This document shows, one piece after another, positions 59,101-64,000 of a DNA stretch of 64,000 nt; position 1 is the stretch's first letter; the number at the start of each line of letters is the position of its first letter. A model generated the notes under the pieces. The model searched no databases, was not told where the DNA came from, and saw only the letters and a program-made list of their open reading frames with translations. The position numbers and the translations under genes were made by a program. Origin of the DNA: Salminus brasiliensis (taxonomy: Eukaryota > Chordata > Actinopteri > Characiformes > Bryconidae); contig NC_132878.1 of the NCBI RefSeq assembly GCF_030463535.1, positions 31,948,261-32,012,260 of the forward strand, in the 5' to 3' direction.

Positions 59101-59520
59101 GAAAAGTGTCTTTTCATGGATGAAGAGTTTCAGATGTTTCCCTTCCTGACCAAAAATCTAGTGGGTCAGCTATGTAGGCCTAAGCCAGCCGAATGTCAGC
59201 TAGAGTTGGGCAGTAGAAAACTGCATTCTTTGGCGTGATGGCGCTGGAGTTGGAGTGGCAGAACAAACCCTCCAACATCAGTAACTGACCTCACTGATGG
59301 TTTTGTGTGGCTGAATGCAATCAAATCCTCACAGAAATGGTCGGAAATGGTCGGTGCTGCAGTAAATCTGAAAATCTTGCTGATGATCTTTTGTTTTATG
59401 CTCAGGTGCCAAGCTCCCCGGCCCGTGTCCTCCTCAAGCTCCGCCCTCTCTCTGGCATCCTCAGGGTCCAACAGCCTGCCACACCCTCACAGCGCTGCCA
59501 CGGCGACAGCCCACCAATAA
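26601..59520 (+). CDS. kif3c: Kinesin-2 motor subunit KIF3C, whole gene (ten coding exons)
   Basis: The spliced product is 770 aa, an N-terminal kinesin-2 subunit that in mammals pairs with KIF3A for plus-end microtubule transport, chiefly in neurons. Exons are 26601-27080, 29678-30348, 31812-32121, 41903-42004, 42615-42737, 45490-45608, 46230-46346, 50325-50433, 52264-52430 and 59406-59520, with GT/AG introns and 2313 nt in phase. The motor domain shows the P-loop GQTGTGKT (98-105), switch I SSRSH (216-220) and DLAGSE (249-254). A charged acidic segment (about 400-423), a coiled coil (about 424-620) and a basic Ser-rich tail follow. Motor and tail details ([25 protein letters not shown]) fit KIF3C better than KIF3B, and rab10 is its divergent neighbour as in human. 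Loop 11 lacks the long Gly/Ser insert of mammalian KIF3C. The chosen ATG has A at -3. Confidence 0.95.
27755..28149. repeat. TIR-bearing nonautonomous element (~395 bp)
   Basis: The left end (CAAAGCATAGGCTGTAGCCG, then AGGTAGG) and the reverse complement of the right end (AAAAGCCTAGGCTGCAGCCG, then AGGTAGG) match over about 30 bp with few differences. The interior has no coding potential, which fits a MITE. No clear target duplication was found. Confidence 0.55.
28523..29314. repeat. diverged tandem-like duplication in kif3c intron 1
   Basis: Segments 28523-28832 and 29062-29314 share, in order, GACACAGCATCAA, TTCTTCTATCTAAAAG-type, TTGTA(T/C)TAGGTTTTGAG, ATCATGGAAC, ATGGTTCTAAAGATACT and TTTTTACACTA(C/T)GGATCTCAT. 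They are two diverged copies in direct orientation. Confidence 0.7.
29678..30348 (+). CDS. kif3c: kif3c exon 2
   Basis: The exon encodes residues 161-383 plus two bases of Arg384: the rest of the motor domain, with switch I (NEHSSRSH), switch II (DLAGSE), the [10 protein letters not shown] microtubule-binding helix and the neck linker [16 protein letters not shown]. The acceptor is TTGCTAG and the donor GTAGGG. Loop 11 reads [15 protein letters not shown], with no Gly/Ser insert. Confidence 0.96.
30349..31811 (+). other. kif3c intron 2
   Basis: 1.46 kb of intron with no coding exon, no clear repeat ends and no RNA gene recognised. Confidence 0.6.
31812..32121 (+). CDS. kif3c: kif3c exon 3
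   Basis: The exon encodes residues 384-487. It starts [10 protein letters not shown], runs through an acidic segment rich in Glu/Asp ([15 protein letters not shown]) and enters coiled coil ([19 protein letters not shown]). The acceptor is CCGCTAG and the donor GTCTGT. The basic-then-acidic neck is typical of KIF3B/KIF3C chains and favours pairing with KIF3A. Confidence 0.94.
32351..32574 (+). repeat. tRNA-derived SINE
   Basis: A tRNA-like head carries a box B, GGTTCAATTCC (32420-32430), with a degenerate box A upstream. The body is followed by the tail TAAGTCGCTCTGGATAAGAG then CGTCAACTAAATGCC and an ATAAATGTAAATG end. This tail is widely shared by fish SINEs, from memory with L2-type LINEs. 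Confidence 0.8.
33579..33915. repeat. MITE-like element (TATTGGGACAC termini)
   Basis: The left end ACATAAGTATTGGGACACAC and the inverted right end (AGGTGTCCCAATGCCTTTAG) form imperfect terminal inverted repeats about 330 bp apart. The interior differs from the family at 40470-40850, so this is probably a separate family with a related terminus. Confidence 0.55.
34919..36104. repeat. 27/28-bp minisatellite, about 43 copies
   Basis: The unit GAATTCTAGAATTC + CAACTTATAATTCT (28 bp; 27-bp variants) repeats about 43 times by hand count. Its first half is a perfect 14-bp palindrome. Variant units (GCAATG type, AAATTTTAG type, GAATTGTAG type) recur in the same order, for instance in units 8-15 and 24-30, indicating duplication of multi-unit blocks. 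It lies wholly within kif3c intron 3. Confidence 0.95.
36128..37030. other. intron stretch with microsatellites
   Basis: Contains a C14 run followed by CA repeats (36309-36335), GT runs near 36450-36468 and 36820-36850. Nothing else recognised. Confidence 0.5.
37031..37912. repeat. GGGCGAT-TIR nonautonomous element, ~880 bp
   Basis: The left end GGTCTGGGCGAT and the inverted right end (ATCGCCCAGGCC) match except for one base. Just inside the left end, AATCACAATAAAA (37057-37069) pairs perfectly with TTTTATTGTGATT (37136-37148) around an AT-rich (AAAT)n(AT)n(ATTT)n core. No transposase is present. Confidence 0.5.
38836..39102. repeat. GT and GA simple-repeat block
   Basis: A GT run is followed by about 140 bp of GA-rich simple sequence and then another GT-rich stretch. 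The Leu/Ser and His/Thr-rich open frames here are artefacts of this composition. Confidence 0.75.
40470..40850 (+). repeat. MITE, fullest copy in the window
   Basis: The left end is ATGGACAAAAGTATTGGGAC and the right end, inverted, ATTTGTCCAAATGTTTGTGG, giving imperfect terminal inverted repeats about 380 bp apart. Core phrases (GAGGATTTGATTGCATTTAG, GTACTGGATGGAGCACCATC) recur in partial copies at 8500, 23985, 45690 and 59215. No coding capacity. Confidence 0.7.
41540..41830. repeat. dispersed repeat related to 6600-6870
   Basis: It has GATGAAGGGCTAGAGCATGG then CTAACACAAACTGTATACCA, parallel to the copy in rab10 intron 1. No clear ends. Confidence 0.4.
41903..42004 (+). CDS. kif3c: kif3c exon 4
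   Basis: The exon encodes 34 residues of coiled coil, [20 protein letters not shown] onwards to EITEQ. The acceptor is GTTGCTAG and the donor GTATCT, followed within 10 bp by a CA microsatellite. Codon-aligned at both ends. Confidence 0.94.
42180..42480. repeat. degenerate (TAGCAACCACTTAGCAACAC) minisatellite
   Basis: The phrases TAGCAACCA, CTTAGCAACAC and CCTAGCAA recur about every 18-25 bp across kif3c intron 4. Copies are diverged. This repeat type is common in fish introns, from memory. Confidence 0.75.
42615..42737 (+). CDS. kif3c: kif3c exon 5
   Basis: The exon encodes 41 coiled-coil residues from [11 protein letters not shown] to EAKTKKLKK. The acceptor is GTGTGCAG, directly after a (GT)n run that serves as its pyrimidine-poor tract. 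The donor is GTGAGC. Confidence 0.94.
42738..45489 (+). other. kif3c intron 5
   Basis: 2.75 kb of intron with CA repeats (42815-42850) and a GATG/GGAT simple run near 45160-45190 and 45284-45301. Several medium open frames have no recognisable domain. Nothing coding is supported. Confidence 0.55.
45490..45608 (+). CDS. kif3c: kif3c exon 6
   Basis: The exon encodes [20 protein letters not shown] onwards to TRELKF plus two bases of Lys602. The acceptor TCTCTCTAG lies at the end of a (CT)n tract and the donor is GTGAGT. It continues the coiled coil. Confidence 0.95.
45690..46062 (-). repeat. MITE copy, family of 40470-40850 (reverse)
   Basis: It reads GGGGTATAAAAGCCCCTCAG, GGAACTGTGTTTTCTGGAAT and ends GGTGTCCTAATACTTTTGTC then CATTTGG, the reverse complement of the family's left terminus. 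It occupies most of the 621-bp kif3c intron 6. Confidence 0.7.
46230..46346 (+). CDS. kif3c: kif3c exon 7
   Basis: The exon encodes [20 protein letters not shown] through [12 protein letters not shown], the conserved end of the kinesin-2 rod, plus two bases of residue 641. The acceptor is GTGTGTAG and the donor GTGAGT. Confidence 0.95.
46500..46830. repeat. degenerate GAGTCTGAGTCAAG repeat
   Basis: Short phrases around (T)GAGTC(A/G) recur every 10-25 bp for about 330 bp. At least five exact TGAGTCA heptamers occur, matching the AP-1 binding consensus. The array is in kif3c intron 7. Confidence 0.75.
47826..47951 (-). repeat. tRNA-derived SINE, minus orientation
   Basis: Read on the minus strand it starts GGCAGTGGTGGCTCAGTGGT (tRNA-like box A region), has box B GGTTCGATACC at 47907-47897, and continues GCCACTGTTGGGCCCTTCAG then CAAGGCCCTTTACCC. 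This is a common fish SINE body. The 3' tail is short or truncated. Confidence 0.8.
49458..49564. repeat. 37-bp inverted repeat with 33-nt spacer
   Basis: The arms 49458-49494 and 49528-49564 are inverted copies with two adjacent-region mismatches in the middle (CTGAAC against GTGTAG). In kif3c sense RNA this gives a hairpin of about 35 pairs with a 33-nt loop. Confidence 0.9.
50325..50433 (+). CDS. kif3c: kif3c exon 8
   Basis: The exon encodes [20 protein letters not shown] through AMGAHSRYR, the conserved basic start of the KIF3B/C tail. The acceptor CTCTCAG follows a (TC)n tract and the donor is GTACGA. Confidence 0.95.
50434..52263 (+). other. kif3c intron 8
   Basis: 1.8 kb of intron. 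The segment 52162-52205 (TTGCAGTTTTATGTGGCTTG then ACCTTAT) repeats one at 9135-9175 in rab10 intron 1, so it is part of a dispersed element. No exon is seen. Confidence 0.5.
52264..52430 (+). CDS. kif3c: kif3c exon 9
   Basis: The exon encodes [20 protein letters not shown] through VRKSRS plus two bases of Trp733. The acceptor is CTACTGCAG and the donor GTCAGT. The VRKSRSW motif is characteristic of KIF3C tails. Confidence 0.94.
52826..53150. repeat. possible GGGCAATA-TIR element
   Basis: It begins AGAGCTGGGCAATATGACAA and ends ATTTTTACCTTATCGCTCCG, an imperfect inverted pair like that at 19040-19307. The interior contains ATTGTCACAAATTTTC and CTTTAAATACCATGATA phrases shared with the other copies. 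Confidence 0.45.
53694..53935. repeat. three ~75-85 bp tandem units inside the 5' LTR
   Basis: Each unit has a GTGTGTGTCTGTGTG lead, an ACTCATACACT-like middle and ends GGAAGGCAGGAGTGTCTGTC then TTCCCTG. Units start near 53694, 53769 and 53851. The third is the most diverged. Confidence 0.85.
54113..54178 (+). other. tRNA-like module 1 in the LTR
   Basis: TGGTGAAGCGG (54113-54123) fits the Pol III box A consensus and GGTTCGAGTCC (54155-54165) is a perfect box B, 42 bp apart as in a tRNA gene. The acceptor stem does not pair, so this is tRNA-related DNA and not a functional tRNA. Confidence 0.6.
54244..54320 (+). other. tRNA-like module 2 in the LTR
   Basis: TAGCTCACTCAG (54251-54262) resembles box A and GGTTCAAACCC (54294-54304) box B. 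It shares CGGCGGCCTGGGTTC with module 1. The acceptor arm is not tRNA-like. Confidence 0.55.
54331..54341 (+). other. candidate primer-binding site (self-priming type)
   Basis: AAAGATCCAGC begins two bases after the LTR end and is the exact complement of GCTGGATCTTT at 53569-53579, the predicted 5' end of the element RNA. No match to a tRNA 3' end (TGG-type site) is seen. Confidence 0.65.
54348..55504 (+). pseudogene. gag-protease remnant of the Ty3/gypsy element
   Basis: An ATG 18 nt after the LTR opens a Gag-like N-terminus ([12 protein letters not shown]...). After about residue 100 a deletion and frame change remove most of the capsid region. The rest continues in another frame with a stop at 54725-54727. 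It then shows a CCHC knuckle ([14 protein letters not shown]) and an aspartic-protease motif ([10 protein letters not shown]). A further stop lies at 55502-55504. Inactive as read. Confidence 0.85.
55505..57102 (+). pseudogene. pol remnant: reverse transcriptase and RNase H
   Basis: The pol lead-in ([14 protein letters not shown]) meets a stop at 55547-55549 and a frame change, after which a 492-codon frame (from 55624) holds reverse transcriptase with [11 protein letters not shown] and the catalytic YLDD (56056-56067). An RNase H domain follows ([25 protein letters not shown]). Around 56700 the RNase H segment is shortened in frame, losing the region that normally carries a catalytic Asp. 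The frame ends at TGA 57100-57102, inside the integrase zinc finger. Confidence 0.9.
57103..58123 (+). pseudogene. pol remnant: integrase
   Basis: It continues in the same frame after the stop. The His pair of the HHCC finger lies just upstream of the stop, but of the Cys pair only one remains (57145-57147); the other position is Arg (57154-57156). The DDE core is recognisable ([27 protein letters not shown]), followed by the GPF module ([12 protein letters not shown]). Coding stops matching integrase after YTVKR and runs into LTR sequence, so the C-terminal chromodomain is absent. Confidence 0.9.
58124..58464 (+). repeat. rearranged 3' LTR
   Basis: Order: a U5 piece equal to about 54140-54270 (58124-58257), then a U3/R fragment equal to about 53456-53590 with TATA box and transcript start (58258-58375), then the U5 end (58376-58464). 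A 30-bp perfect direct repeat (58228-58257 and 58376-58405) flanks the U3 fragment. The first ~25 bp of the LTR and about 650 bp of its middle are missing. Confidence 0.85.
59215..59345 (-). repeat. MITE fragment next to the last kif3c exon
   Basis: GGCTGAATGCAATCAAATCC then TCACAG and the preceding AACATC...GACCTCACT phrases match the reverse of the 40470-40850 family. The fragment ends about 60 bp before the exon 10 acceptor. Confidence 0.55.
59406..59520 (+). CDS. kif3c: kif3c exon 10 and stop
   Basis: After acceptor TGCTCAG the exon completes Trp733 and reads [18 protein letters not shown] and on to TATAHQ, stopping at TAA 59518-59520. The Ser-rich ending after RSWCQ parallels mammalian KIF3C. 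Total length is 770 aa against about 793 in human, and the missing loop-11 insert accounts for most of the difference. Confidence 0.92.
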
Positions 59521-60380
59521 GACTCCAGGGAATGCATCCCTTCTGCACTCCACCAATGAGGGATGATCAAGGACCAGTTGCCTCAACCCCAAGACCACTC
59601 CTTTTTTTTTTTGGGAAAGGTTAAAGACCACTGGCGGGGACACATTGCAGCCCTGAACGCAGCACTCAGAATGACAGTGAGGAAAGCTGTGGGACAGACA
59701 GCCCAACCCCCATTTGTTTTCATCTCTTTTTTTCTGTCTTATCATTTGGGTCATGACCCGTTGGGTTTGTGAATACCTGCCATTGACGGCTTGATCAACG
59801 CCGATCCGCCTCTGCCTTTTCCAGCATCAGGATTTAGTTGATTACGTTTTTCTTTGCTGCCTTTTTTATTATTATTGTTATTATTATTATTATTATTATT
59901 AAGCTTGTCGACTGGACGACCTCAATATGTTTACTACTGATGTGCTGGAACATAACAAAAAAAACACACTGCAGGTCTTATCAAAGGGGTTCAGCTGAAG
60001 AAAAAAAAAATGCAAAAGATGCATTCTAGAGGACAAAATCATTCCGAAAGCACCCCGGTAAGGATGGACAATCTTCTCCTCCGAGCCTGGAAGAGGATTT
60101 TGCCGGAACCGAAGCGATTGGCCAAGCAGCGCACGCTTGTGCTCACGCCTTGTGTGATCTACTGTAAAGAAAAGAGCCGGAAAGGAGAGACGGGGGGCCG
60201 GCGGACGAGTGCAGAAGTCACTCGCTCTCTTTCTCCAAGCTCTGCTTGCATGTTTTACTCTGTGTGCGTGTGTGTGTGCGTCTTAGTGATTGGGTTCAGG
60301 GTTGTGGAACGGGCTCTGGATTCCAGTCGGCTGGGTCAGGATCGCAGAATAAAGGGTATAAGAAAAAGGTGCCCTTGAAA
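59521..60380 (+). other. kif3c 3' UTR (extent uncertain)
   Basis: Follows the TAA stop. It contains a T10 run, an ATT trinucleotide run (59868-59900) and a candidate polyadenylation signal AATAAA at 60348-60353. A longer 3' UTR is possible. Confidence 0.5.
60348..60353 (+). terminator. candidate kif3c polyadenylation signal
   Basis: AATAAA on the sense strand 828 nt after the stop codon. It is the best hexamer I see; use is unproven. Confidence 0.4.
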
Positions 60381-60560
60381 GGACCCACTCTTAAAGTACC
60401 AGGGTTCTTTACTAAAGACAGCGGTTTTGTGTAGAACCATGACTACCTGAAGGACCATTTGGATGCTTAAGTGGTTCTTTTGCAGATGCTTCTGTATAGA
60501 ACCCCCAAATCAAATGGTTCTATGTAGCAGCAGAAAGGGTTATGAAAGAACCCTTTTCTG
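60380..60560. repeat. GGTTCTTT/AAGAACC-type dispersed repeat
   Basis: AGTGGTTCTTTTGCAG, AAATGGTTCTATGTAGCAGC and GAAAGAACCCTTTTCTGC resemble phrases at 4555-4750 and 62118-62180. From memory this is an abundant fish repeat type; ends not defined. Confidence 0.45.
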
Positions 60561-61740
60561 CTTAGAGTGCAGTGGTGAGGCTGTGTTCTAGAGGTACAAT
60601 TAAAAATGGTAGAACAGGAGAACACACTGTAATGTGCCAGTTGACCAATCCATACACCGCCCACAAAAGTGGCCCTTTGGAGTCAAGCTTTGCCGTCAAC
60701 AATCCTGTTCAACCTAAAGAGGGACTGTAGCGTCAATATTCCCACGTTAGTCCCACCAGGCAGCCGATCAGGGTTGTAGGGCTGTTGGAATCCCATAAGC
60801 CTGCAGTCAACTGAAAAGAAAGAGACAGGGGTCAACTCTAAGTAATGAGAATCTGTGTACAACCAGTATAACCACTTTTACCATGGATGATATGAGGGAT
60901 AAAACATGCAGGCGTATTAACTTTGTGGCCTGCCACCAGTTCTTCTGGGCCCTCAGTTGTCACTTTAATTATCTGACCTGTTTGGCTGTAGCAAGGCAGT
61001 TTGGAGAGTGAATGCTGGCCAAGTGAGCTCAACTCAGCTAAAATTAAGGAGGTCGACTTAATTGTCCCTGTTTTTTCTCTGTAAGTTTTGGGTGGGTAGA
61101 TGTTTCAGAGCTGCTGTGGTTGATTATAAGCCACTATTGTGGGTAAAAATGTAACTTTTGCTTTGCTGGACATTCTAGTGTTCTGTGTATTATGGAGGGA
61201 CAGATTGTCAGTCTAGAGAGTAACAGTGGGGCAAACCTGAATGAGTTCAGAGCTTTGGAGCCAACTCACAACTCCTGAATGCCTAGTTCCAGCCCTAGTG
61301 TGCTACCAATGTCATTCCGGCTCATCGCAACTAAGGATGCAGGGAATAAGAGCATTGAATTTGCCCCCATGCTAACTTCACCAGTTCACTGAGTTACCTG
61401 GCTACACTGCTTATTAGGTTGAAAGAGATACTTGCATACACTTAAAATTAAAGGTGCTACAAAGGGTTATTTGAGCAATGCCATAAGTGCCATAAGCACT
61501 TTTGTGGACATACAAACATGTTTGTAAAAGAGTTGTGGAAGCTTTTTAGTAAGATGCAGCAGAAGAATCACTTCCATTGTCTTCAGCATTCTTTTTTATT
61601 TATAACTTCTTATTAATTATGTTCATAACCTAATTAATAGCCATTGTTAAGCAACATTTAATCTATTCATAAACACTGTACACGTATTCTAAAGTATTGC
61701 ATTATAACCCTTGGTATCTTGGGAACCATGGATACCACTT
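60561..61740. other. 3' flank, no recognised feature
   Basis: I see no gene, repeat ends or RNA in this stretch. Confidence 0.5.
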
Positions 61741-61759
61741 TACTGTAATAACTAGTTTA

Positions 61760-62115
61760 CAGTTGTAATTATTGGAAAATGTCCTGTTGGAAAGTTGTAC
61801 CCATGTGTCGTAAAGAATCTTTGTTGTAAAGTTTTTACAGTAAGATACTTTACAATAATTCTAAAGGATTTGTTGTAAAGTGGTACCCAAGAGTCGTAAA
61901 GAATCATTGTTGTAAAGTTGTTACAGTGAAATACTTCACAGTAATTATAAGGGATTCGTTGTAAAGGGGTACCCATTATTGTAAAGTGTTTACAGTAAGA
62001 TACTTTACAATAATCCTAAAGGATTTGTTGTAAAGTGGTAGCCATTATTGTAAAGTGTTTACAGTAAGATACTTTACAATAATCCTAAAGGATTTGTTGT
62101 AAAGTAGTACCAATG
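61760..62115. repeat. tandem repeat of 69-bp and ~90-bp units
   Basis: About four units carry TTGTAAAGT, TTTACAGTAAGATACTTTAC and AATAATCCTAAAGGATTTGT. The last two units (from about 61978 and 62047) are 69 bp and almost identical; the first two are longer and diverged. Within each unit TTGTAAAGT and ACTTTACAA form a 9-bp inverted pair. Confidence 0.85.
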
Positions 62116-64000
62116 GATATTTAGTGAACCAGAAGGGGTTCTTCTATGGCATGGTTCTCAAAATTCTTTTGTTTTACGAGTGTACTTTTTACATGTAAAC
62201 ACTGGTGACCTCGTCTGACAGTTTGAAGACTCCAGAGTGAGGGCTGCTGTGTCTGCTGCTTTTCATTCTAAACAAGACTCCCAGTTTATAGAAAACCCAC
62301 AGTGGCCCTTTTACGGATACGACTGGTGACCTCTGGCACAGGAGGATCTGTTCTACCCTTTCTAATTTTCGGAGAGGTTTCAGCTCAGCTTAGACCTTTA
62401 AACTGCTGCTCAAACTTAAAGCAATGAGACAACATAGCGCACGACTGAAGACCGGACAACATACACACCCAATAGAGACCCATGCTCAGAATACTGAACA
62501 CACATGCAGAGACTGTCTTCAGTAAATACACATTGTAGTACCCGCTGCAACACATACACATACTTGCACACACTTACTTGAGCTTAGCTTTCAGACACCT
62601 TACTGAAACAGCCATACACTCCAGCCGACAGCCCGCCTCCCTGACTGTAACTGTATAGGTAGATGAAGTTCCGTTATGCATAAGGACTGTGTGTGTTTAA
62701 AATTGTGTGTTATTGGCTAAAAGACTGTAAGATATCTCTGAATTACTGAATTAAAGGATAAGCTCGCTGTTGAAAAAGGAAGAAAATCATCTCTTTTGTG
62801 AAGCTGGTTGTGTATCAGTGCCCAAGAAGAACCAAAGCTGATCCGGGATCAGCCCTCCTGGTCTGTGGAGTCTGAAATTGACAACAGAAGCGCTCCTCTG
62901 AATGCTGCAAAACCTCTGAACGAGAGCTTAACCCTGCTAGCTGGGTACTTTTGTAGAGGAACATGGTCTAGGGGGGATCCAGGTGGGCGTGGGCTCTGAG
63001 TGAGTTTGTACATACTTGGTTACTGGGACCCAGTTAATCTTCCTAAATGGGCACCATCATTACAGCCCAACTTAATCTCACATAGGTCTCATCTAGGCTT
63101 CAATGTGCAGTGTACAACACTCATAGGGTCCATGCTCTTAACCCTTCCTGGTCCCAACACTGGTGGGCACCCATATGTGAGGCCCACATGGATGTATGGT
63201 TATCAAGGCTGCTGTGTAGGAATCAGTGCCAGTCCCAGCCTCCCCAACCAAGGCCCTCAGCAATGCTACAAAATCTTGTGTAAAGCCTTTGCAGAAGAGT
63301 AGAGGCTGTTACTGCAGAAGTAACTGGAGAGTTGGCGTCCACAAACTTTTGATCCAGAAATTAGTCAAATGACGTGATCAGGCGTAAACAGGGCCACAGT
63401 TTCTGAGATTGGTTGATACTGAAAAAGAGTTTTGACTCTACACAGAATCACACATAACATGGCAAAATATAAAAATACAGAAAAAAATAGACTCTGGGCC
63501 ATTTAAGGTTTCACCCCATGGGTTCAAAGTGATGAATATAGCATTGGTCCTGTTCTGAGAAAGCTACTAATAGTTCTCTAATGCTGCACAAAAGGATGTG
63601 GCTTCAGGAAAGAATAGCTGGCAGTAGAGCAGCTCCTCGTTTTCCACCCCCTGCCTCTTCACCACTCCAGCTGATGAAGTAAACTGTCAGGCTGATGAAC
63701 GGTCAGAGTAATGTTCGGCATTCAGAGAGGCTTTAAAGCTGTCATGTACTGCAGCTGGAGTCCCTCATTTATTTAATTCATAATTTTTAATTTTTCTAGT
63801 GGGGTGTCATTTTACATCACATCCACTGTCCACTAAAGGTCACTGGTGAAAAGAAAAATGGATTAAAGAATGTTGCTTAGCTACAAGCTAGTAACTGAAG
63901 CTTACATCCCACCGATTAGCCAAAATGCCTGGACATAATCCACGCCTTTAGATGACTGCTACTGTTATTAGCCATGCACAGAGCTTTTGTCCATATTAAT
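62116..64000. other. 3' flank of kif3c to window end
   Basis: No gene is supported. Around 63020-63250 there are repeated GGGACCCA, GGGCACC and GGCCCACATGG phrases suggesting an old dispersed repeat. The next gene, which by mammalian synteny would be asxl2, is not seen. Confidence 0.4.

Overview
The window is a piece of vertebrate nuclear DNA, most likely from a teleost fish. It shows spliced genes with long introns and GT/AG junctions, dense CA/GA microsatellites, tRNA-derived SINEs, many short terminal-inverted-repeat elements and a Ty3/gypsy retrotransposon. The repeat styles suggest an otophysan fish such as a characin or catfish, but that is an inference from memory.

Two conserved genes lie head to head. 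rab10 is on the minus strand (coding 20251 down to 2583, six exons, 201 aa) and encodes a Rab-family small GTPase of membrane traffic. kif3c is on the plus strand (coding 26601 to 59520, ten exons, 770 aa) and encodes a kinesin-2 motor subunit. All junctions were placed by hand; reading phase closes exactly in both genes (606 and 2313 nt), and neither frame is broken. RAB10 and KIF3C are also divergent neighbours on human chromosome 2p23, so the gene names rest on both sequence and synteny. About 6.3 kb separates the two start codons.

Layout: 1-2582 rab10 3' side, with an AT-rich degenerate repeat and CT/GA microsatellites; 2583-6025 rab10 exons 6 to 2; 6026-20124 the 14-kb rab10 intron 1; 20125-20251 exon 1, followed by a GC-rich promoter with CCAAT and GC boxes; 20950-26170 intergenic DNA with a 620-bp polypurine tract and AT-rich DNA; 26170-26600 kif3c promoter/5' leader with a small upstream ORF; 26601-59520 kif3c; 59521-64000 its 3' side, with a hairpin-bearing tandem repeat.

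The most interesting material is in kif3c introns. Intron 9 holds a degenerate 5-kb Ty3/gypsy element (53433-58464) with TG...CA ends and a 5-bp GTAAC target duplication. Eleven nucleotides just after its 5' LTR are perfectly complementary to the predicted start of its own RNA, which is the signature of Tf1-type self-priming. Its U5 also carries two tRNA-like A/B-box modules, and its 3' LTR is a rearranged mosaic. Intron 3 holds a 1.2-kb, roughly 43-copy minisatellite built on a 14-bp palindrome. Two long hairpins lie in rab10 intron 1 and kif3c intron 7. No tRNA, rRNA or CRISPR locus was seen.
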